From positions 1 through 19,423 of the forward strand of contig CAYJBP010000038.1 of assembly GCA_964368605.1 (NCBI GenBank): a stretch of 19,423 nucleotides of DNA, written 5' to 3'. This DNA comes from CAYJBP01 sp964368605. Its GTDB lineage: Bacteria; Bacillota; Dehalobacteriia; UBA4068. A program made the position numbers and the translations under genes. Below, in pieces: positions 12,832-19,423 of this stretch (position 1 is the stretch's first letter; each line of letters opens with the position of its first letter). The notes below the pieces were generated by a model, which did no database searches, had not been told where the DNA came from, and saw only the letters and a program-made list of their open reading frames with translations.

Positions 12832-14157
12832 ATGGATTTATTTGATTATGCTGCCGAAACAAACCGAGCTAAATCGCAGCCCTTGGCGGCTAGGATGCGG
12901 CCAAGCAATTTGGATGATTATATTGGGCAAGAACATATTATTGGTAAAGGGCGGCTGCTTAGGCGTGCTATCGAGGTAGATCAGCTTACCTCGGCTATTT
13001 TTTATGGGCCGCCCGGCAGTGGCAAAACCACCTTGGCGCAAATTATTGCTCAAAGCAGCCAAAGTACATATTGCAGTTTATCGGCGGTAACTTCCGGTAT
13101 TGCCGATATGCGCCAAGTAATTAAGCAGGCCGCCGAGGATTTAAAGCTATATGGTAAGCGCAGCCTGCTTTTTATCGACGAAATTCATCGTTTTAATAAA
13201 GCCCAGCAAGATGCTCTTTTACCTTCGGTAGAAGATGGCACAATTATCTTAATCGGTGCTACAACCGAAAATCCTTATTTCGAGGTTAATCGAGCCTTGC
13301 TTTCTCGCTCGCGAATTTTTAGGCTAAATCCTTTAAGCAATGAAGATATTTGCCAATTATTAAGGCGGTCGGTTATTAAGGATCAGGTATTAAGCGCTTT
13401 AAATTTGCTAATTAGCGATCAGGCTTTTGAGCATTGGGCGGCTTTGGCGGCAGGCGATGTGCGCACCGCCTATAATGCCTTGGAGCTTGCGGCTTTAAGC
13501 ACACCCCCCAATAGCGAGGGGCAAAGGATTATCGATGCCGAGATAGCTGCCGAGAGCATTCAAAAGCCGGTTATAAGTTATGATAAAAGCGGCGATATGC
13601 ATTATGATATAATTTCGGCATTTATCAAAAGTATGCGAGGATCTAATCCCGATGCTACTTTGCATTGGCTGGCCAGGATGATTGCAGCCGGAGAAAACCC
13701 GGAATTTATGGCACGCAGAATAGTAATTTGTGCCGCCGAGGATGTAGGCTTAGCCGATCCCAATGCCCTGGTAGTAGCGATGGCGGCGGCAGATGCTGTG
13801 CATTTTATAGGTTGGCCGGAGGCCAGAATAATTTTGGCAGAGGCGGCAATATATGTGGCGGCAGCGCCCAAATCTAATCGCAGCTATATGGCAATTAACC
13901 AGGCTATGGCCGATTTAGATAAGCAAGTTTTGGGGGCAGTACCTATTCATCTGCGCGATAGCAGTTATCAGGGAGCGGCCAAGATGGGGCATGGTAAAGA
14001 TTATAAATATCCGCATGATTATCCGCAATCTTTTGTTAATCAGCAATATTTGCCACAAGGCCTGGAAAATGCCCGATATTATTATCCCGGCGAAAACGGC
14101 ATCGAAAAGCGAATTAAAGACCGTCTGGATTTATTGCATAATCGCAGAGATAAGTAG
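12832..14157 (+). CDS. rarA: Replication-associated recombination protein RarA (MgsA)
   Basis: AAA+ clamp-loader-like ATPase acting at stalled replication forks. The 441 residues show RPSNLDDYIGQEHI (23-36), Walker A GPPGSGKT (59-66), Walker B LLFIDE (112-117) followed by HRFNKAQQDALLP, sensor 1 GATTEN (142-147), and the arginine-finger region LLSRSRIF (156-163). The C-terminal tetramerisation region contains the family-typical DKSGDMHYDIISAFIKS, DPDA-like and GAAKMGHGKDYKYPHDYP-type segments. The AGAGG site is 9 nt upstream of the ATG. It is the last gene of the DUF5665-lspA-rluD-tcdA-rarA run; I see no clear terminator after it. Confidence 0.95.
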   Translation: MDLFDYAAETNRAKSQPLAARMRPSNLDDYIGQEHIIGKGRLLRRAIEVDQLTSAIFYGPPGSGKTTLAQIIAQSSQSTYCSLSAVTSGIADMRQVIKQAAEDLKLYGKRSLLFIDEIHRFNKAQQDALLPSVEDGTIILIGATTENPYFEVNRALLSRSRIFRLNPLSNEDICQLLRRSVIKDQVLSALNLLISDQAFEHWAALAAGDVRTAYNALELAALSTPPNSEGQRIIDAEIAAESIQKPVISYDKSGDMHYDIISAFIKSMRGSNPDATLHWLARMIAAGENPEFMARRIVICAAEDVGLADPNALVVAMAAADAVHFIGWPEARIILAEAAIYVAAAPKSNRSYMAINQAMADLDKQVLGAVPIHLRDSSYQGAAKMGHGKDYKYPHDYPQSFVNQQYLPQGLENARYYYPGENGIEKRIKDRLDLLHNRRDK

Positions 14158-14254
14158 ATATTATTAGCTAAAAACTTAATTATGGCAAGCAAGCGGTTTT
14201 GGGTAAATAGCCCAAGCAAATATCAGAAAAAGAAACTATAAAATCAAAAAATAC

Positions 14255-14284
14255 TTGACTTTAACCACTATAATAGGAGATAAT
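14255..14284 (+). promoter_or_regulatory. Possible promoter of the DUF512-der operon
   Basis: TTGACT (14255-14260), an 18-nt spacer and GATAAT (14279-14284) precede the DUF512 gene. A TATAAT at 14269-14274 is also present but lacks a -35 at proper distance, so the exact promoter is uncertain. Confidence 0.45.
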
Positions 14285-14322
14285 AAAGTTTAGCCTAAAA
14301 AAATAAGAAATCGGGTGAAAGA

Positions 14323-15621
14323 ATGTCTGCGCTGATTAAAGCGGTTTTGGCCGATAGCCTAGCCGCAGAATTGGAAATCGAGGTTAATGATCGTTTGCTT
14401 AGCATCGATGGCCTACCGATTACCGATATGATTGATTATAACTTTGCCATAGCCGAAAGCGAGCTATTGCTGGAAATTGAAAAACCCGATGGCATTATCT
14501 GGGAAATAGAGCTGGAAAAAGATCCCGATCAGGATTTAGGGATAAGCTTCGAGGCCGAGGTTTTTGATGGCATTAAGTCTTGTCATAATCATTGCCTATT
14601 TTGCTTTATCGACCAATTGCAACCAAACCCTCGGGCCACTTTGCTAATTAAAGACGACGACTATCGCATGTCTTTTCTCGAGGGCAATTTTATTACCGGC
14701 ACTAATTTAAAAGAGCAGGATATCGCCCGTATTGGCGCTATGCATTTATCGCCGCTTTATATCTCTGTTCATACCACCGATGCCGATTTGCGCACCAAAA
14801 TGCTGGGTCGTAAAAAGCCGGCCCCGATTTTGCCGCTTTTAAAGCAATTAATCGAGTTGGGCATTACCGTACATAGCCAAATTGTGCTTTGCCCGGGCAT
14901 TAATGATGGCGCTTACCTTGAGCAAACCTTGGATGATTTAATCGCCCTTCATCCTAGCCTTGCCAGCATTGCGATTGTGCCGGTGGGTATTACAAGATAT
15001 CAAGCAAATCCTAAGCTGCGCCTATTTACCAAAACCGAGGCTAGGGAGCTTTTGGCTATGATTAAAGCCAAGCAGGATAAGCTTTGCGCCCAATTTGGCG
15101 AAAACTTTATTTTTGCCGCCGACGAGCTTTATATTAAGGCCGATTTGCCCTTTCCAAAAGCCGAGCATTATGGGCAATTCGAGCAAATCGAAAATGGGGT
15201 GGGCATGGCCGCCTACTTTTTGGATTGTTGGCAAAAGCATAAAAATCAATTGCAAACTAAAACTATCGAAAAAACGGCTCTGCTAACAGGCCATAATGGC
15301 CAAGCGGTGCTCGATTTAATTGCCCCCGATATTAAGGCCGCCTTGGGTACAAATTTAGAAATTATCGGCCTTAAAAATATTTTTTATGGAGCAAATGTTA
15401 CCGCCACCGGCCTTTTAACAGGAACTTGTTTAAGCGAAAACCTAAAGGCGGCAGATAAAAAGTTTAGCCGCTATCTAATCCCTTCGTCGATGCTAAAATT
15501 TAATAGCGATTCTTTTTTGGACGATTTAACAATAGCCGATTTAACTAAGCAGCTAAATGCCGAGATAATCGTGGTAGAGCCGGGAGCCCTAGCTTTAATC
15601 GATGCTTTAAATGAATTGTAA
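14323..15621 (+). CDS. DUF512 protein with PDZ-like and radical-SAM-like parts
   Basis: Function unknown. The 432 residues begin with a PDZ-like segment (about 5-65, with LEIEVNDRLLSIDGLPITD). Next comes a radical-SAM-type cysteine triad C87-x3-C91-x2-C94 in SCHNHCLFCFIDQLQP, then DDDYRMSFLEGNFITGTNL, LYISVHTTD and VPVGITRYQ, and a DUF512 C-terminal domain including FIFAADELY. The order and spacing match the DUF512 family, which sits immediately before der in many Clostridia. The spacing suggests an iron-sulfur cluster and SAM chemistry, but no substrate is known. GGGTGA (14313-14318) just before the ATG is a shifted but adequate ribosome-binding site. der follows after 38 nt. Confidence 0.88.
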   Translation: MSALIKAVLADSLAAELEIEVNDRLLSIDGLPITDMIDYNFAIAESELLLEIEKPDGIIWEIELEKDPDQDLGISFEAEVFDGIKSCHNHCLFCFIDQLQPNPRATLLIKDDDYRMSFLEGNFITGTNLKEQDIARIGAMHLSPLYISVHTTDADLRTKMLGRKKPAPILPLLKQLIELGITVHSQIVLCPGINDGAYLEQTLDDLIALHPSLASIAIVPVGITRYQANPKLRLFTKTEARELLAMIKAKQDKLCAQFGENFIFAADELYIKADLPFPKAEHYGQFEQIENGVGMAAYFLDCWQKHKNQLQTKTIEKTALLTGHNGQAVLDLIAPDIKAALGTNLEIIGLKNIFYGANVTATGLLTGTCLSENLKAADKKFSRYLIPSSMLKFNSDSFLDDLTIADLTKQLNAEIIVVEPGALALIDALNEL

Positions 15622-15659
15622 AAGACACAAAGCAACGCAGATATTGAAAGGAAATTATT

Positions 15660-16985
15660 ATGAAAAAACCAACCATAGCTATTGTCGGCCGAGAGAATGT
15701 CGGCAAAAGTACACTTTTTAATCGAATTATCGGTGCTCGCCATGCCATTGTTGAGGATAAGCCGGGCATTACTCGCGACCGTCTTTATCGGGATGGCGAA
15801 TGGTTAGATTATGACTTTACCCTAATTGATACCGGCGGCATCAAATTCCAAAGCGAATCGGGCTTAATCAGCGGCATGGTGCGCGAGCAGGCCGCACTTG
15901 CTATCGAGGAGGCCGAGGTTATCATCTTTGTGGTAGATTATACCACCGGCATCACCCCCGACGATAAGGATGTAGCCGATTTGCTACGCAAAAGCGGCAA
16001 GGAAATTGTGCTGGCCGTTAATAAAGTGGACGATTTTAATAATACCGATGGTATTTATGAATTTTATAATCTGGGCTTGGGCGAGCCGATTGCGGTTTCG
16101 GCCACGCATGGTAAAAATGTTGGCGATCTGCTCGATGAGGTAATTGTTCACTTAAACAAAGTTGATGCCGATGCCGCAGGCGATAGTTTGGCCATTGCCC
16201 TAATCGGCCGCCCTAATGTGGGCAAATCATCTTTGGTTAATCGCTTACTTGGCCAAAATCGGGTTATTGTATCGGATATCCCGGGCACTACCCGTGATGC
16301 TATCGATACCTCCTTTATTAAAAATGGCAAAGAATATACTATTATCGATACAGCAGGCATGCGCCGTAAAGGCCGCATTAATGAGCCGGCCGAATACTAT
16401 AGTTATTCACGCTCTTTGCATGCTATCGACCGTGCCGATGTGGCGCTTTTGGTGCTGGATGCCTCCGAAGGTATTCAAGAGCAAGATAAGCGCATAGCAG
16501 GCTATGCTCACGAGGCCGGTAAAGGCCTATTAATCGTCGTCAATAAATGGGATTTGCCCGAAAAAGACGATAAAACCATGAATAAATTCGAAAAAGAATT
16601 AAAGGCCGAATTGGGCTTTGCTTCTTATGCTTTAAGCATATTTGTGTCGGCCAAAACCGGCCAAAGAACCGATAAAATCCTGCCTTTGGTTGATTTTATT
16701 GCCGAGCAAAGCAGCCGTCGTATCCCAACTGCCCAAATTAATGAGCTATTGCGCGAGGCCATAGCCCTTAATCCGCCGCCTACCGATAAAGGCCGTCGTT
16801 TAAAGATTTTATATGGATCGCAAGTGGGGGTAAAGCCGCCTAAAATTGTTATTTTTATGAATGATCCGGAAATTATGCATTTTTCCTATGCCCGTTATTT
16901 AGAAAATAAGCTGCGCGAGGCCTTTGGTTTTGCCGGCACGCCCATATCTTTATTATGGCGGAAAAGGGAAAAGGAAAGTCAATAA
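15660..16985 (+). CDS. der: Ribosome biogenesis GTPase Der (EngA)
   Basis: Double-GTPase needed for late 50S assembly. Two Era-like G domains are present in 441 residues: the first with GRENVGKS (10-17), DTGG (57-60) and NKVD (121-124); the second with GRPNVGKS (183-190), DTAG (230-233) and NKWD (295-298). A KH-like C-terminal domain follows (about 350-441, with NPPPTDKGRRLKILYGSQ). The first P-loop has Glu where Pro is usual; the GxxxxGKS core is intact. AAAGGAAA lies upstream of the ATG. It is probably co-transcribed with DUF512, plsY and gpsA. Confidence 0.97.
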   Translation: MKKPTIAIVGRENVGKSTLFNRIIGARHAIVEDKPGITRDRLYRDGEWLDYDFTLIDTGGIKFQSESGLISGMVREQAALAIEEAEVIIFVVDYTTGITPDDKDVADLLRKSGKEIVLAVNKVDDFNNTDGIYEFYNLGLGEPIAVSATHGKNVGDLLDEVIVHLNKVDADAAGDSLAIALIGRPNVGKSSLVNRLLGQNRVIVSDIPGTTRDAIDTSFIKNGKEYTIIDTAGMRRKGRINEPAEYYSYSRSLHAIDRADVALLVLDASEGIQEQDKRIAGYAHEAGKGLLIVVNKWDLPEKDDKTMNKFEKELKAELGFASYALSIFVSAKTGQRTDKILPLVDFIAEQSSRRIPTAQINELLREAIALNPPPTDKGRRLKILYGSQVGVKPPKIVIFMNDPEIMHFSYARYLENKLREAFGFAGTPISLLWRKREKESQ

Positions 16986-17025
16986 AGAATTCAATATAGG
17001 TTAAGCTTAAAATACTGGAGGAGTT

Positions 17026-17592
17026 ATGGATATTATTATTTATATAGGTTTGGCTTTGGCCGCCTATTTATTGGGTTCTTTACCCACCGCTTTTATCTTT
17101 ACCCAAAAATTAACCGGCCAGGATATTCGCAAGCATGGTTCGGGCAATGTTGGCAGCACCAATGCGGTGCGGGTTTTAGGCCGCAAAATGGGCGGCTTGG
17201 TATTTTTAATCGATACCGCCAAGGGTTTTATCATCACCTTTATTGCCTATTTAACCATGGGCGAAACTTTAGCTGCTATTTGTGGTGCTTTATCGGTTAT
17301 TGGCCATATTTTTCCTGTTTGGCTTAAATTTAAAGGTGGTAAAGGTGTGGCCACGGCCTTAGGGGCGGGGCTGGCCTTATTCCCGGTTTGGTCTTTAATT
17401 GCCCTAGGCATTTGGGCTTTGGTTTTAATTTTAAGCGGCATTGTGGCCGTGGCATCTTGCGCGGCAGCAGCAGCTTTAGCAGGCATGGTAATAGCAGGCC
17501 CACAGCCGGTTGTTTATGGCTTGGTCTTTTTGATGATAGCCTTATTAGTAATCCTTAAACATAAACCCAATTTTGCTGCCATGAAAAAATAA
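17026..17592 (+). CDS. plsY: Glycerol-3-phosphate acyltransferase PlsY
   Basis: Integral membrane enzyme that transfers the acyl group from acyl-phosphate to glycerol-3-phosphate, giving lysophosphatidic acid. The 188 residues are very hydrophobic and carry the three PlsY motifs: GSLPTA (17-22), HGSGNVGSTN (37-46) and FKGGKGVAT (102-110). GGAGGAG (17017-17023) closely precedes the ATG. It sits between der and gpsA; gpsA makes its substrate, so the pair forms the entry to phospholipid synthesis. PlsX is not in this window. Confidence 0.96.
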   Translation: MDIIIYIGLALAAYLLGSLPTAFIFTQKLTGQDIRKHGSGNVGSTNAVRVLGRKMGGLVFLIDTAKGFIITFIAYLTMGETLAAICGALSVIGHIFPVWLKFKGGKGVATALGAGLALFPVWSLIALGIWALVLILSGIVAVASCAAAAALAGMVIAGPQPVVYGLVFLMIALLVILKHKPNFAAMKK

Positions 17593-17612
17593 ATTTTTCA
17601 GAGGAGATAATT

Positions 17613-18611
17613 ATGAGAATAAAAGTTTTAGGCGCCGGTTCTTGGGGTACGGCTTTGTCTTTATTATTATACAATAATGGACATCAGGTAAGCATGTGGT
17701 CTTGGGATAAAGTGCATGTAGAGCATTTAATGCGCGATAATGAAAATGCCGCCTTTTTACCGGGCATAAAACTGCCGGATGATTTGGGCATTAGCCCCCA
17801 TATTTCCGGGGTGGCCGCGGCCGATATGGTAATTTTTGCTATCCCCTCGCATGCGGTGGAATCGGTGGCCGAGGCAGCCAAGCCTTATATTAAGCCGTCG
17901 GCTATTTTGGTTAATGTGGGTAAAGGTTTTGCCCCGGATGGCCGCCGTTTATCGGAATTAATCCAGGGTGTTTTCCCCAGTAATCCTTATATTACTATGG
18001 GTGGCCCCAGCCATGCCGAAGAGGTTGCCCGTAATAAGCCCACTACCGTGGTAATAAGCAGCCCCAATATGGAAACTTGTCGCGAAGTGCAAGATATTTT
18101 TATGAGCAATGATTTTAGGGTATATACCAATGCCGATATTATCGGCGTGGAAATTGGCAGTGCGGTTAAAAATATTATTGCCTTGGGTGCCGGTGTGGCA
18201 CATGGCATGGAATTGGGCGATAATGCCAAAGCTGCTTTAATTACTCGAGGCCTATCGGAGATTATCCGTTTAGGTGTAGCTTTAGGCGCAGATGCCATGA
18301 CATTTGCCGGTTTAGCAGGGGTGGGCGATTTAATAGTAACCTGCACCAGCGAGCATAGCCGCAACTTTAGAGCCGGGGTAGAAATTGGCAAAGGCCGCCC
18401 CTGGAACCAAGTAGTGGAGGAGATGAGCATGGTGGTAGAAGGTGTTTTTGCCGCCGAAAGCACTTATCGTCTTTCGCAAAAGTTAAATATAGAGATGCCG
18501 ATAACCGAGCAGATTTATTATATGTTATATCAAGGGCGCTCGCCGCAAGATGCCATTTGGGCCTTGATGACACGCTCTAAAACCGAGCAGGAGATAATTG
18601 TAAATAATTAG
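17613..18611 (+). CDS. gpsA: Glycerol-3-phosphate dehydrogenase [NAD(P)+]
   Basis: Reduces dihydroxyacetone phosphate to sn-glycerol-3-phosphate, supplying PlsY. The 332-residue protein has the Rossmann loop GAGSWGTAL (7-15), IPSHAVESV (77-85), NVGKGF (101-106, K104), GGPSHAEEVA (130-139) and the catalytic lysine K186 in GSAVKNIIALG. D239 in GVGDL and R250-N251 in HSRNFRAG complete the substrate pocket. GAGGAGA lies before the ATG, 20 nt after plsY. In many spore-forming relatives spoIVA follows; here a methyltransferase gene does. Confidence 0.97.
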   Translation: MRIKVLGAGSWGTALSLLLYNNGHQVSMWSWDKVHVEHLMRDNENAAFLPGIKLPDDLGISPHISGVAAADMVIFAIPSHAVESVAEAAKPYIKPSAILVNVGKGFAPDGRRLSELIQGVFPSNPYITMGGPSHAEEVARNKPTTVVISSPNMETCREVQDIFMSNDFRVYTNADIIGVEIGSAVKNIIALGAGVAHGMELGDNAKAALITRGLSEIIRLGVALGADAMTFAGLAGVGDLIVTCTSEHSRNFRAGVEIGKGRPWNQVVEEMSMVVEGVFAAESTYRLSQKLNIEMPITEQIYYMLYQGRSPQDAIWALMTRSKTEQEIIVNN

Positions 18612-18624
18612 GGAGGTTTTTGAC

Positions 18625-19314
18625 ATGAAACAAATGACTGCTGATTTTATAGCGGCCAATTTAATGGGTCCTAATTCGGTGGCTATTTTAGACGAGCTAG
18701 CTCCCAAATTGCCGCTTAAGCCGGGGATGAAGGTTTTGGATTTGGCTTGTGGCCGTGGTTTAACCTCGATATATTTGGCGCAAAAATTTGGGGTAAATGT
18801 ATTTGCTTTTGATTTATGGATTGATGCCAGCGATAATTGGCATCGTTTTAAGCAAATGGAGGTAGATGATTTAATTATCCCTCTACATGGTGATGCCTTG
18901 GATTTACCTTTTGCCGATAGTTTTTTCGATGCGATTATCAGCATCGATTCTTATCATTATTTTGGCAATAATGATACTTATTTTAGCCAAAAAATCAAGC
19001 CTTTATTAAAGGAAGATGGCTATTTAGCCCTAGCCTTCCCGGGGATGAAATACGAGCTACATGATGATGTGCCGGAGCAAATGAAGCCTTTTTGGCCGGA
19101 AGAGTCCTTGGCTATGTGGCATTCTATAGATTGGTGGCGCCCTAAATTCGAGAGCGAGCTAAAGAATTTCGAGATTGGCGAAATGGCTTGTTTTAGCCAA
19201 GCCTGGGCTGATTGGCTTAGCACCGATAATCTTTATGCCAAAGACGATAAGCCGATGATGGCAGCCGATAATGGTCGTTATATGAATATTATTGGCTTAT
19301 GCGGGCAGGTTTAG
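18625..19314 (+). CDS. Class I SAM-dependent methyltransferase
   Basis: A 229-residue soluble protein with a Rossmann-type SAM site: VLDLACGRG (37-45, motif I), the acidic residue D63 in FAFDLW at the end of strand 2, GDALDLPF (89-96), and DAIISIDSYHYFG (102-114, motif IV region). The opening MTADFIAANLMGPNSV and the tail are typical of a Firmicute family usually annotated only as SAM-dependent methyltransferase; the substrate is unknown. A GGGAGG site lies upstream of the ATG, 13 nt after the gpsA stop, so it is probably the last gene of the operon. Confidence 0.85.
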   Translation: MKQMTADFIAANLMGPNSVAILDELAPKLPLKPGMKVLDLACGRGLTSIYLAQKFGVNVFAFDLWIDASDNWHRFKQMEVDDLIIPLHGDALDLPFADSFFDAIISIDSYHYFGNNDTYFSQKIKPLLKEDGYLALAFPGMKYELHDDVPEQMKPFWPEESLAMWHSIDWWRPKFESELKNFEIGEMACFSQAWADWLSTDNLYAKDDKPMMAADNGRYMNIIGLCGQV

Positions 19315-19384
19315 CTATTTGGCTTTAAGTATAATCTGAACCCGGCCCGGCTTTGGGCGCTTTTGATTTGTTTGCATTTTGTAG

Positions 19385-19404
19385 GGAATGGTCTTGACCA
19401 TTCC
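19385..19404. repeat. 9-bp-arm inverted repeat, possible dispersed element
   Basis: GGAATGGTC and GACCATTCC are perfect arms separated by only TT, preceded by TTTGTAG. Short palindromes introduced by GTAGGG are recalled as dispersed intergenic repeats in some Firmicutes. The window ends 19 nt later, so neither a second copy nor the full element is visible. A terminator for the upstream operon is less likely because the following bases are not a clean T-run. Confidence 0.5.
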
Positions 19405-19423
19405 GCTATTTTGGTTATTGTTA

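Noticed and set aside
13602..13871. Antisense ORF inside rarA and similar long antisense frames elsewhere
   Set aside because: These are shadows of GCC-rich coding sequence with no ribosome-binding sites and no domain content.
14194..14215. TTGGG/CCCAA inverted repeat after rarA
   Set aside because: No T-run on either side, so it does not meet the criteria for an intrinsic terminator.
14182..14241. 19-codon basic ORF in the rarA-DUF512 gap
   Set aside because: No ribosome-binding site, no promoter with correct spacing, and too short to distinguish from chance.

Overview
The window reads as a chromosomal housekeeping segment from a low-to-mid GC Firmicute, most likely Clostridia-like (Negativicutes cannot be excluded). 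The grounds are near-perfect AGGAGG Shine-Dalgarno sites, consensus TTGACA-17-TATAAT promoters, an AUU-started infC behind a leader attenuator, an FMN riboswitch in front of ribU, and the gene orders infC-rpmI-rplT-TrmH-type methyltransferase, DUF5665-lspA-rluD, and DUF512-der-plsY-gpsA. I see no phage, transposase, CRISPR, tRNA or rRNA. Genus cannot be assigned from sequence reading alone.

Layout. Positions 188-4400 (minus strand): a sigma-A-type promoter near 4369-4397 drives a leader with a terminator/antiterminator, then infC, rpmI and rplT, ending at a hairpin terminator (about 3048-3084). A SPOUT RNA methyltransferase follows. Its stop codon overlaps the promoter of asd-dapA, the first steps of the lysine/diaminopimelate branch. 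Positions 4503-8285 (plus strand): a cyclic-nucleotide-binding-like domain fused to a DUF2225 zinc-ribbon/TPR-like protein, a TRIC/UPF0126 membrane protein and a class B penicillin-binding protein. Positions 8292-10168 (minus strand): a riboflavin ECF S-component (ribU) behind an FMN riboswitch, an unlisted 47-residue single-pass membrane ORF with a tandem 11-bp repeat promoter, and a short QueG-like iron-sulfur protein. Positions 10241-14157 (plus strand): DUF5665, lspA, rluD-type pseudouridine synthase, tcdA-like E1 enzyme and rarA/mgsA, tightly packed. Positions 14255-19314 (plus strand): DUF512 radical-SAM-like protein, der, plsY, gpsA and a SAM methyltransferase. The window ends in a 9-bp-arm inverted repeat that may begin a dispersed repeat.

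Together the genes serve translation and ribosome assembly (infC, rpmI, rplT, der, RNA modification), envelope building (dapA/asd for peptidoglycan precursors, a class B PBP, lspA, plsY/gpsA for phospholipid) and cofactor supply (ribU). The least explained parts are the 47-residue membrane ORF and its repeat-bearing promoter, the cNMP-like/DUF2225 fusion with a degenerate ligand pocket, and the 17-bp tandem duplication in the FMN riboswitch expression platform. No gene-free stretch exceeds about 300 bases once the riboswitch and small ORF are counted. Positions 1-187 lie downstream of dapA and show only short weak hairpins.
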